From positions 8,370,001-8,434,000 of the forward strand of contig OX442323.1 of the NCBI GenBank assembly GCA_949358305.1: a stretch of 64,000 bases of DNA, given 5' to 3'. A program made the position numbers and the translations under genes. Within the stretch, counting starts at the first letter, position 1. Every line of letters starts with the position of its first letter. Source of the stretch: Strigamia acuminata (Eukaryota; Arthropoda; Chilopoda; Geophilomorpha; Linotaeniidae). Below are positions 26,143 to 37,923 of this stretch, in pieces. The notes beneath the pieces are model-generated. The model saw nothing but the letters and a program-made list of their open reading frames with translations, was not told the DNA's origin and made no database searches.

Positions 26143-26385
26143 TACCGTATTTTACCGAGTAAGAGCTGCGGCTCTTATTCAAAACTGCCACTTTCAGCCG
26201 CGGCTATTAATCGAGTGCAGCTCTTAATCGAGGGCGGCTCTTATTTCAAATAGTGGCCGATATCTCAATGTTAAGTTCATTGAACGTTCATTATGTATGC
26301 TCTAGCCGTGGCTATTAATCGAGGGTGACTCTTATATCAAATCGCCTTTCTCAGTCGGTCGACTCTTAATTGGTAAAATACCGTA
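26143..26385. mobile_element. 243-bp MITE, TAC(C/G)GTATTTTACC ends
   Basis: The left end TACCGTATTTTACCGAGTAAGAG and the inverted right end (reverse complement TACGGTATTTTACCAATTAAGAG) match at 20 of 23 positions, with TA at both edges consistent with a TA target. The interior repeats GCGGCTCTTATT / GGCTATTAATCGAG motifs. Confidence 0.75.
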
Positions 26386-26478
26386 CAGTAGGTGCATTCA
26401 AAAACTCTAAAACGTATGCAAAACTCGTTTCGTGTTTGTACATTCCCATGTTATTCAATGGGAATAACGCACCTACTA
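26384..26478. mobile_element. Short relative of the 4.6-kb MITE
   Basis: Starts TAGGTGCATTC (at 26389) and ends GCACCTACTA, like the element at 4622-5063, but only ~90 bp long. It abuts the preceding 243-bp element. The interior still contains AAAACG-type motifs. Internal deletion derivative is the likely explanation. Confidence 0.6.
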
Positions 26479-28685
26479 ACTTCTAATTTGCAATCCCTTT
26501 GCAAAATGTGAAAAAAAGCCCCCTGCCTACCTTTTTTACATTTATATATTTTTTTATACACATATATATATATATTATGTCCTTCTTTGGGCCCTTAGGC
26601 TCAAGCGGTGCAGTTGAAAATTTCAATTCTGAAGTGGCCGTGAGTAGCAGCCTTTAAAACAATTTTCCCCATTTCATTCTATTTCATTCTATTGCTCAAC
26701 AAATAAAAAAAAGTATGCGAAGCAGATCAAACAAGCCTCAATTCTACTAACTCTATATCCACATAGTAAATTTATTCTCCTTTCTCAAAGTTTAAATCAA
26801 CTTAAAATCACTTCAATCTTCCCAACAATAAAGCTAACTTTGAAATGCAATTAACCACCATAAATAAACACCATAAACAACATTTCCCTCTTATTTATTA
26901 CATATCTTCACCAAAATCCATCATTTTAACCCTTAAAAACTACGATTCTGCATTTATTATATATAAACACACATACATGTAACTCAATAACCCTGCCTCC
27001 CCCTTTTCCATGCATAAATTCATTTTTTCCCCCCATCTAAGCATGCTTTGAGGTCATTACTCTTTCCTCCTCAACCAGTAATTAGAAGACTTCCTCTCTG
27101 AAAATCAACTTAAGGTAATTCCAGAAAGCCCCCCTATCATGCTTATCCAGGCCCCACTTATTGGTGAATGTAAACATTTTTTTAAAATATTTAATTAACC
27201 TTTTTTCCCCCTTTTCTGAACCTCTTCCTGTTGACCAGCACATACAATATGAAAGCCAGATGGGAAAAAACAACAGCTGATGTAAGTCACTGACCTGCAA
27301 GCCAGGAAAAGGGTTCTCAAAGAGGATGGACCTTACACAAGTGCAGGTGGGCAAGTTATTAAGCTTCCAACATAATTATTTTAATGGCACATCTTGTTGT
27401 CATCAATTCGTGCTGGAAAAATGTTGGCTGCATGAATTAAAAGAGGATTATTCCTCACAAAATGTTTGTTTATCACACAATACATCAAACTATAACTGAC
27501 CATAAAAGCAACGCGCGCCTGTCATATCCTTCTCAAACAGATTTTCTAGGTAAAACCTAATCTTATAATACCATCCATAAATTATAAACACACACGCCGC
27601 ACAGGCATTTTGTTTGATCAATTTTCAATTCCTGCCGCGACAAAATCCTTCACGTAAAGCGTTGAAAAAGAACCCGAAAGAAAACTCTACCAAACGCAAA
27701 CATCCCCAGATGTTATCATTTCTAATCACAACAATAATGAAACCGGAAATGTTGAGAGTAATTTCCACAATATTTGTTTTTCTTTCTCCTCCTGTGACGC
27801 ACATCACAATTAGACTTGGTACTTTATCCAACGAGTGCGATGAGATGTGCATGAGTCATGCGATCGGTCGTCATGGCAACCGCATCGCCCACCCGCCGCT
27901 TCATCGGTTCATCTCCAAAGACGCAGATGGAGCATCGAATCAAAGGGCACAAACAACACGTTAAAGGTGACGTCGTTGTGCGACAAATGGTTTATATTGT
28001 TGGCAATGAGTGCAACTACGAACGTATTTGCATATATCGTTTGATAAATTACCAACCTGTTGACCGCATGATTGATGATGACATAACTAAGTGGAATCGT
28101 TGAGGAGAATCACTCAGGCACGAACTGGATTTACGTCAGAGCGGATATTTACACATGTGTAGGAAGTAAATAAGCAAATCGGCAGAGAAATCTGACCACA
28201 CTGCAATACATCGTGTGAGCGATGAAGAAGGGCAATTTGTTTTCTTACTATTCCAAACTTTGTTTATGTTATAAAGGCGCTCAAAGGGTTAATGCACCCT
28301 TTGGATACATTCGTTTCAGTTCCTGGTGAATATTCTAGGGGGACACGTTTCCGCCCACTTTTACGCGTTTGTTTATTTATCGATATATGGTAAAAGAGCA
28401 CTTTTCACTCCATCGTTCAAGAAAAATTTAATTCTCCTAGATGGAATCAGAAACATTTATTTATTTATTTATTCCAAACACTCATTCAGGGTAAATAACA
28501 CAAAGAGGAATACGTTGTTGGAAAAGCTTTGGCGAGGACTTGCTATGGTTAATAGAAGAAGTGCGTTAAAATGCTTTCACTTTGCCGCTGTCCAGATGAA
28601 AGCGTCAACTATGTTGTTGCAGAGTCACGTACATAGTTTCAATTGGCATTTCCCAATGAATCACATTTCCTTACCATACAATGTA
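26479..28685. other. No gene seen
   Basis: AT-rich noncoding sequence with a TATA microsatellite at about 26564-26575 and a short AAAGGGT/ACCCTTT fold-back at about 28275-28294. Confidence 0.5.
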
Positions 28686-28808
28686 CAGTAGAGCATCGAT
28701 TGTACAAACTAATTGGAAGACATAAGTGTCTTCTCAAAACTGCTACTTTTAAAGCAATCGTAGATTCAAGAGCCGTTGAATTTAGTTCGTATAATCGACG
28801 CTCTACTG
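28686..28808. mobile_element. 123-bp Tc1/mariner-pogo-type MITE with TA target
   Basis: Ends CAGTAGAGCATCGATTGTAC and CAGTAGAGCGTCGATTATAC (reverse complement of the right end) form ~27-bp imperfect inverted repeats. TA dinucleotides flank both sides. The CAGTAGAGC...TCGATTATACGAACT form is typical of Tigger/pogo-like elements. No coding capacity. Confidence 0.85.
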
Positions 28809-28827
28809 TACTCCTCTTTGAGCGTTT

Positions 28828-28830
28828 CAA

Positions 28831-28873
<43 letters not shown>

Positions 28874-28874
28874 A
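28828..28874. repeat. (AAAT)n microsatellite
   Basis: About 11 perfect AAAT units, 20 bp from the right end of the MITE at 28686-28808. Confidence 0.95.
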
Positions 28875-29717
28875 CAAATCTGCTTTCTGCTGCTGTACTA
28901 AAGTGGCGCCAAACTCGCTCTTACTTATCATTAAATGTCATCAATCATTTACAAGAGAAATTTCAACTTGCAGTCCTTGACTAATCACACAACACAGTAA
29001 AGTGAGCTAACGATGCCGTTTCCGACCAAAGTCCTTCCGTGCAAAATCGCACTGTGGAAGTTTACGCCTGCCCTGCTGCTAATTGCGGTAGCTGGGCCAT
29101 TGGCAAGTGTGGCCATTTCGACTCCAATTATGTGGAAATGTGACTTAAACAACTTAAGCCTTTGAGTATGGTGGGCAAAGCAGGGCCGAGCCACAATCCT
29201 GAAGACTATTCCTACGTTATTCCAATTTAGGGTCATTCTATAGCTACTTTGCACTTGCACCCAAATTGGCCACCGGTTACGACCCCATAAAATTCTCTTT
29301 GCTGCCTCCAGAGGTCGCCTCAAAGATACCCGATTCAGGAGAAAAGCCAAATTCATCCTTAATACGAAACATTTCCATATCTCGCCAGCAATCATCCGAA
29401 TCGCTCATTTTTAATCACTGGCACGCAAAGCCCTTTTGTGGAGCTCCATTCATCGAACCAATAACTCAACAGCAAACATTACAATTCATTTCTCCTTAAA
29501 TCACTTAAAGAAGTTAATGTGTTTCTTGGTTTTGATATTGTTGGAAATAATGTTCGTAAATTTCGGAGTTAGGAGAAAGCAGCCATCTTGGTAAGTTGAA
29601 TTAACATAAGACATTTATTTGCATGTTTTTACACAGGTGGCGCTGACAGTTGACCAGCGTCACAAATTAACATATTGAAAGATGGAGTGCGGACACTCCA
29701 GAAGTGAATTCTCGGTA

Positions 29718-31376
29718 TTCGCTATATCGATAATTCGTTATATCGCGGTTCGTTATAAAGAGTTTCGACCGAAAAAAAAAGTTAATTATCTACTTCCAGT
29801 TTGGTGGCCTAGTTCCATCAACTAAAGATGATGTCTTGGTCATCACACCCATGATACACCTCACCATAAACAAAACACAAGCTAAAATATTTCTTTCCGT
29901 TGAACACCGGACTTTTCCAAAGGGTCAAACTAAACCCCCTCTTAAAGCGCCATTGACCAGCAGAATAAAGGAAATAGTGCTCTTAAACTCTACACAAAAT
30001 TGAGACATAAACCAAAAATTTGCGCATTTGTATGCAACAGACACCTCTGGTCCTCCCAAGTCCCACTCCCAACGGTGTTTTATCAACACGGCCAAAACCA
30101 TTGCCAACAGTTTGCCCATGTTCAACCCATTTATTTATTTACTTTAATCTTGAAAGAAAAAAAAATAGCCAGCAAATAATTCAGACTCTTCTCATTTTAC
30201 TGTGTAGTTGCGATGGCAACTTTGACACTCGACGTTTTTCTATATTTAGTTATTATCTTTGTCTACTCAGGAAATGAAATCCCACGCTTAACCATCTGCT
30301 TCTTCAGCTCCTTCAGCACCAATACCACCTGGCGTTGAAATAAAAAATCAAAAAAAAATCTACAACGCTCTCTACATAGCATTCAGCCATTTTTCTCTTC
30401 AAAGTCAAACAATAGCAGCCATCCATCCGTCTTGCCAGAGGTCATTAAACTAATATGCAAAACCACAAGTACAGTGGTAAAACTGATGCTTCATTCGCTT
30501 CTTCCATGCAAATGAGTAGTTAAACATTTATATTTCTTTAGTTTTATGTGTTAGGAGAGTGTTAGCCACTGTTAACACACTTTTCTGGAATCCCTGGTCA
30601 CCGATAAACGCGTTTTACTGTGTTAAAACGCAGCAGAAAAAGGAAAAAGCTGATACCTACAAAAAAACAAAGATAAACCTCATCATATCTCGCATCACCC
30701 GAGACAATTGCCCGAATCTTTTAATTACTCAATCCCGAATCTCAGATTTGGCGATGATCTCGCCAAATCTCAAAAAACTCGAATTTTTCTCGCTGAATGC
30801 CAAATTCAAACTGCGCATCACATTCCGCGCATGTATTTAACAAGGCGACTGTCAAGCTTGTTGCACACAAAGGAAATAAAGCAACTAAATTACCATAACA
30901 AGCTGTAAATTGCTTTTGTTATTGAGTTTATTGATATTTATTAATTGTATTTTTAGGCCTAATGTTAGGCATATTACACTGCAATTAGAAAATCATCTGC
31001 GCAGAATGGGATGCATTAATAGTTAACAGTATTGACCAATGGTGTATGCAGCTGGCATCTCACAAGAGGATTCATAAATCTGTAGAAATCTTCAAGATTT
31101 GTCATTCCACCCCAATTTTATGGATTGAAAAGACATTTCTTCACTTTCCGTGCTTGTAATGCAATGGAATTCTTCCAATTCCCAGAAGGATTTTTCAGAT
31201 TCCTCTTAATTCCTTCTCATTACACCGCTATTTCACGGTCTCCTGCTTCGCTGTATACAACCAGTTGCGTAACTACAAGTCTTCACAAAAAATATAAAAA
31301 AAACGACCCCCTGCCTAAGAAAAGTCAAAACTCTTTATAACGAATCGCGATATAACGAATTATCGATGTAACGAAT
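29718..31376. mobile_element. Long-TIR nonautonomous DNA transposon, 1.66 kb
   Basis: A ~46-bp inverted repeat pair: ATTCGCTATATCGATAATTC and following at 29718-29764, matched by the reverse complement of 31331-31376 with two or three mismatches. Sequences such as ATATCGATAATTCGTTATAT resemble mariner/Tigger-type ends. The 1.6-kb interior has no transposase reading frame and contains an 11-bp-arm hairpin at 30744-30770. Target duplication not clear. Confidence 0.75.
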
Positions 31377-33841
31377 GTTGGTTCCACTAAGGTTCCTTGT
31401 AGATTCCGAATGTTCGATTTGAGAATAAAACACCGCAGGTTAACGGATAAAAACAAAACACGTCTTTACTTTGCGAAAGTTTTACAACAATCAATATGCA
31501 CGCACATAACGTCCTTGCAACGTTCATATACACATTTGAAAACGTAAAAACCTATGACAATTTGCTTCCTGACGTCCCAGGTCCTTAGACAGGGCCTGCC
31601 CCTGCCCCGTTAAAAGTTAGGCCACTGTGTAGAGCACTTATTGTAACTTTTATAATAGGTAAATACACACTCGTAATTAAAGTGGCGAATGATTGCTTAA
31701 TGACAGTATTTTGTATATAATTTTATTATTTTTTGAAATGTATAAAAGGTAGGAATTAGTTGTGTAGCAACAAAACCAATAGCAATTTGTCGGTTGCCTT
31801 GACAATTGTTATTTGTCTCGTGGTGCTTACCACAAGGTAAGTTCTGTGCAGGTTTAATTTTACCTTTGCGTGGGTTGTTCAAGCGAGGGGTCGATGATCT
31901 ACATCACGTGGTTTTCTTCCTGCGACTAAACAACTCCAATTTCTATCAATTTTTAACAACTTTAAGAATTTTTATTTAATTTTTTTTTTTCTATTAAAAT
32001 TAAGTACATATCAGTAGCTATATATATATAAAATATTTATATAATAATAATTAAAAAAAACATCGGGTGTAATAAAAGATAAAATAATGTTTAGATATCT
32101 TTATCGTGGCGGGTTGCTAAGGTGAGAACAAATAATTGCGAACAACTTTAAAGAGAAGTTTGATAAAGAGTTGGGGTCAACAGACGACGGTGTTTGTGTT
32201 GTCGTTAACTACATCACTCCACTTTGTGATTTTAGTTTTTTTTAATTGATTATTAGAGAATTTTTATTTTTTTTTCTAAAAATTGAGATTATTTCATATC
32301 TTTTCAATTGATGTCTGACTTTTTTAATTTTCTTTTAATTTTTTTTTTTAATTTTTCTAATTAAAAAAAAAATTGATAAAATAATAAAATTATTTTTTTT
32401 TATAATTAAAAGAATTATCCAGAAAATTAAATTTCGCTAATCCTAATTCCTAATCCCAATCCAATCACAGACCGGAAGCTTGGTTTGTGTACAGTGGCTC
32501 CCCCATGTGTTAAATTTTTTTTGTTAACATCAAAATCGTTTTCAATCATTAAAAGGAAAATTGAACCAAAATCACACGAAATTTACAACAAAAAAATAAA
32601 AAAAATCAACAACAAAATTAAAAAAAAATCAGAAAATCATAATAAAAAAATCCAGAATTTGTAAAAAATAAAATTAAAAAAATTAAAGACATAAATAGAA
32701 AACCATCAGCCAAAAACCAGCCCAATAAAAGATAACAAAATCGCCCAAAACTCCGATAAGATACAAACCAAATTAAATAACTTAAATAAAAACCAACCAG
32801 CTTTAAATCACATTTGATTAACCAACCAAACCAAACCACAACAGGAAACCCAACATTTGTTGACAATTTATTTCCCACCCAAAATAAAAACGAATAAAAC
32901 CTCAAATTTCTAACCCAAACATGTGACATTAAACGTAAACAATACACCCGATTCAATCACTTCATGACGAATTGATAACCCATGTAACCAAACACATGCT
33001 CGTAAAAGCCTTTCGGTTTACAATTTCAATTTCACCCAAACGTAGAACCAAATATGTAACCAAACCCATTTCACCTTCACACCAAAAAAAAAAAATAAAA
33101 AAAAAATAAATAAAAAACCACCGAAAACCTCAAAAATTTCCCATCACATCGACGCAGAGCACTCCCTAGCGTTAGAAGTTGGCATTTGCAAGTGGAGATC
33201 TTGTTTACCTCGCATCGGTTTTTGTAGGTGCATTGGCCGAACGGAACGATCCCATTCAGCGGCGCGAGAGGCGAGCGAAGCGGCAAACACATCGATCGCG
33301 CTACGTACCATCTGCAACCATGGCAACCGAGGCGTTTCAAGGTCACTTCACCATCCGCCCCCGCACCACTAACCAATTTTTATACTGACCCAATTTAACG
33401 AATCAAACTCAATCAAACTATGCGCAACTTCGCAATAAATACTAAATAGGTGCGTTTTGTGCGACCGGTCGCATCTAAAAATTGAAAAAAGATTAAAAAA
33501 GGATTATTTTTTTTTTGGGTTTAATTTTTGAGAATGGAAATGTTGTTGTGGTTGTCATAGTGATTCTTTGGATCGGTTTTGGATCGGCTTTTGCTTTCAT
33601 GATGTCCTCTTTAACCTTGAAACCGGTTCCGCCCGCCCGGATCGCGAGGGGCGCCACCCACGGAAAGATCTCGCTCTTGTGTGATATCGTTGTGTAAATA
33701 ACTTGCTATTCACAGATCAAACATGGACATAAATAAATCACCGATCGAAATTCTTGAAAAAAAAAATTAAATGAAAAAAATAAATTTTAAGAATAAAAAT
33801 CGGAAAAAAATAAGAAATTTTTTTGGACGGGGATTCCGACG
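31377..33841. other. No gene seen; very AT-rich 31.9-33.1 kb
   Basis: Long A/T-rich runs, no coding evidence. The GC-richer 33170-33370 segment includes restriction-like palindromes but no conserved frame. Confidence 0.5.
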
Positions 33842-34098
33842 CGATGCCGCATCGGGTCGCCCTGTCGCCGCATACGAGCACGATCGCCGTCGAATTAAAA
33901 ACTCAATTTAATTGAAAAAAAAATTTTATATTGAAAAATTTAAATTCTCGGCTCGAAATAACCAAAATATTTAAAATCCGCAAATAAATGAACAAAAATC
34001 ATGAAAAAAGTGAAATTTTATATTTCGACGGAGATTTCATCGGAATGCCGCCGCATCATGTCGACCGACCGACCGCCGCATGCGAGCACGATCGCCGT
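33842..34098. repeat. GC-rich ~50-bp block duplicated ~205 bp apart
   Basis: ATGCCGCATCGGGTCGCC... and ATGCCGCCGCATCATGTCGACC... both lead into GCCGCAT(A/G)CGAGCACGATCGCCGTC, at 33844-33892 and 34043-34098. The sequence between is AT-rich. The shared 24-bp end differs at one base. Confidence 0.8.
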
Positions 34099-37000
34099 CC
34101 AAACAAAAAAAACACCAAAATTTCCATTTTTAAAATAAAAAAATTTAAATTGGCAAATTTCCCAACGAAATAAATTTCTTCGGTGAAAGACTTCAAAAGA
34201 AAACAAAAAAAAAAACCCACTTCCGTCGAACAATAAAAAATAAATCGAGAGAATCAAATAAGCAAATCACACCCGCCCAGGCGCAGCCTCAAATCATACT
34301 CTTCCGCCCTTGTTTCCATGGCAACTCGACATTACGTAAGCGGACATCTCCGCGATTACACGGCACACACAAATCACCCCGTTGTCGCCACCCCCACATC
34401 CAAATATTTAATTCACTCGGCCTTCGGATCGTGACGGCACAGAAAACAAAAATAAATTGCACAAAAAACAAACCTAAAAAAAACCCATCACGGTCAAGGT
34501 TACCATGACGTCACATGCGGAGATAAACCCGTTTCTAGGTAGAATTTGGGCCGTGCGCATGCGCCGCCTTTCCCCTGCCTCTCTCCCATCTCATCCCGCT
34601 CAATCGTAACTGCATCGCTGCGATGCGGCGCCATTTTGTTTGCTTTCGACCTTGGCCTTGAATCGCGGAATTAAAGCCGCCACTGTTATTTAAAGGACCG
34701 AGGATGGAAAATAAATTAAGAATTTAATACTTTTTATCGTTTTCGTAAATAAACATCGGCAGGTCGGGCGAAAATCGTCCGATTCGAACGTTATCTTTTT
34801 ATCGTGTGGTAAACACTATTTTTCTGCCTATTTGTAAACAGGTTTATTTATTTTTATTTTTATTTCTCTTCTACCTGTCCTTGACTTATCATACGGTACA
34901 TATCAATGTTATCAATGTCAAGGATAAAGTCAAAACCAACAACAAACGACGTGTCGAACCCATAAATCAATAAAAAAGCGAACGTTTAAAAGCACGAAAA
35001 CGAGGCCGCAGTTGTCCAGACCCGCATGCCGCTCGCAGTCGACCTTCGGCCGCAGCAATGCCAATTCCCGTCCGTATAAAAATTAATGAAATTCCGGAAT
35101 TAAAAAACACGGGTCCATACAAGGAACTCGTATTATTAGATAACGAAAAGGAAATCGGGGACCGAGTTTGGTGCGCTTGAGTCATCGGTTTTGATCTTTA
35201 ATTACTTGATAGTCACATCACGCATTTACTCACGCGTACATTATGTGCGACCGTGAGCAGCATGTTTCTTCTGCCAAAATGTCGTCAACCCTTTCCCCAA
35301 GTAAAAAAATATTTGACAAAAATAATTCGAAAACATTCCAGAACAAAAATGGCCGCCCAATGCATCGGTACGCGCATCTGCGCATGCGCGAATTTTTTTT
35401 TATTTTTTTATTTTTTTTAGAATTTTCAAATGTCGAGCATTTTCGGTTGAACGAACTCGTCATCTTTAAAAATAAAAATGGAAATTTACCAAAAACAAAA
35501 CACTCTTCCTTCCTCCTTAGATTAGATTTTAACCTTGAACCATCCGCCATTTTTTTTTCTTTTTTTCGTTTTTGGAGCCCCCTGTGGAATCGCACCTGTT
35601 TTACCTGTTGCTGATACATTAGTCATCCCATATCACACTCGAAAATCGACCCCAAACACCCACACATTCGAGAACAATAAAAATATAAACAATTTTGCAA
35701 ATTAAAAACGAATTTTCATTCGCTTTCAATTCCGCCATTTTAATTTAAGGCCTCATCGCTTCCGCATGACAGACCACGAAACCACGGAACCTTCTGCACA
35801 GTCCTAACCCAAGGCAATGTGTCGGGGACGTTTCTTAATAACAGACAAATATTTACAGGTGCCTGGTTTCAATTTCCTGCCGGATTACAAGGACGTTTCA
35901 AAGTGAGGGGGAAAATGAGACATTTTTCCGAGTATTTCCTCGGTTATTTTCATTTTATCTTGAATAAAAATAAATTGGTTGATTTACCGTCGAAGTTCGG
36001 TCATTTGTGTGGTCGAAAACGTTCGTTCTGGCCCCGGAATGAGTTGATTTGGCAGTGTAAGAAGCGGGAAAGCGCGGGACATAGTTAAGCCTAAATTAGG
36101 CTTAGTTCGTAAGGGCCATTGTGGGCGGCGTTGACGATCGAAAAAAAGGTTCGTTTAAAAAAATCTAGAAATAATAAATCGAGGGATTAATAATTTATTT
36201 TCGGTTTATGATAAGTTATTTTTTTTTTCAGTGTTAAACTCACGGATCGATGTAGATGACCGTTGACCGACTTTTGTGTGTATTTTTGGCGGTTGAATTC
36301 CATCTAGCGCCGTTATTATTAAAAATACGATGCAGCGTCATAACACAGTTCCGATTTCTTTTACCATTATTTAAATAGGAAACATTAGACGATAAATTGA
36401 GAAAAATAAAACTATAACTGCACTTTTTTAATTATACGTAAAATTAATAATAAAAAAATTAACTATTCAACTGATTAAATTAAATTCAGGAACAAAGTCT
36501 ATACTTATTAATCGGTTGGGATTAATTTCGAACACTGAAAATAGAAATTAAAGTCGAACTCTTCTTATTTATTTCACATAAAAATAATTTTAAATAAAAA
36601 ATTAATTTTCTAAAATAGATAATTTATTTCTCTTCTATTTTTTCTCGACTGGTTATTTTAATTAATGCTGAGTTTCTTCCTGCACAGGAAACTGGTTTAA
36701 GGATCCAGGAAAAAGAATTTTCTTTTTATAACATAAATACAGACAGACAAAAAAGGAAAATAATGTTTCATATTTTTATTGCAACGAAATATAGGGAGGA
36801 AATAAATACTAAAGGAAAATGAAAATGTATTTATATAAAAATATGATAAGAGAGAAGCCTGGCGTTGAAAATGCAGAATTAAAACAGGCGCAGTGCCAAG
36901 TTGTAGACCATTGCCTTCTATCGATCGACCTTCACCGTGAATCGAGAACGACGAACGTTGCTGTTTCCAAGGGCTTCAAGGGGATGAAACCATCGTTTCT

Positions 37001-37848
37001 CTCAAGGACATTCGAAGCAAAATAATTGCAACGAGGATATTTATACAATTGACATCGTTAACTAAATAAACAAATTTCTGCCACCCGAATTTATAAACAG
37101 AATCATAAAATAAATAATAAAATTAATTTAATTCGTTTTCGCCATTTTTATTTTTATTTGTTTATTTATTTATTTATTTTTAATTGGAAATAAGTGAATT
37201 TTATTTTCCTTATCACCGCTAAAAGGGGGAAGCGTTTTACAAAACGTTTCCGTTTGTTCATTACGGTAATGCCGGTCTTTTTGCACTGCAAAATGATGAA
37301 TAAATTTAAATTTTAAATTGCTCTCCAATTGTCCCTCATTTTATTTTTTTTTTTTCTGATGAAAAGCTGCCACTTTATATATCTTGTAATAACCCAAATT
37401 TGCTTTAGGTTTTATATTTTCGATTTTGCTGAACAAAGAGTGTGTAATTTAAATTTAAAGCAGTTTAAGGTTTTTATAAAAGGTGGGGGGATTGGAATTG
37501 TAATTAAGTTAGAAATAAACTAATATTGGCTGTGGAAAAAAATTAAATAAAATAACGAAATGAGCTTTGAATGACTCTCATTTTATTATCTCGGCGTAGA
37601 TGAATCAATTTTTTTTTCTAAATTTGGATCGATTCGATCGCTATTCTGTCGTCGATACAGCGGGCGCACCGGAAAACCCGATTCACCCAAAAACGGAAAC
37701 CGCGAAACAAACCAAAATTTTAACCCTAAATATTTTGATTAAAATTTTATTTATTACCTCACAATCGAAGCTAATTGAAAATTCATTCCTGGTCCCTTAA
37801 AATGGCTGAAAACAGGTCCTCCCACGCGGACCTAAGGCGCTCACGAAG
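34099..37848. other. No gene seen; promoter-like island at 34.5-34.7 kb
   Basis: GTGCGCATGCGCCGCC (34550-34565), a GCATCGC-T-GCGATGC palindrome (34612-34626) and GCGCCATTTTG sit together. A second GCGCATGCGCGAA occurs at about 35380-35392. No downstream open frame of recognisable family was found on either strand. Confidence 0.5.
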
Positions 37849-37923
37849 GTAATGACATCACCGGTTGCATAAAAAGGGCTAACCCTAAATCCTTTTTATG
37901 TAACAACAAAATGATGTCATTAC
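37849..37923. repeat. 75-bp fold-back (inverted repeat)
   Basis: Outer arms GTAATGACATCA / TGATGTCATTAC pair perfectly over 12 bp. Inner arms GTTGCATAAAAAGG / CCTTTTTATGTAAC pair over 13 of 14. A 3/7-nt internal bulge separates them and the loop is 13 nt. Could be a tiny fold-back MITE or an expressed hairpin such as a miRNA precursor. Confidence 0.85.
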
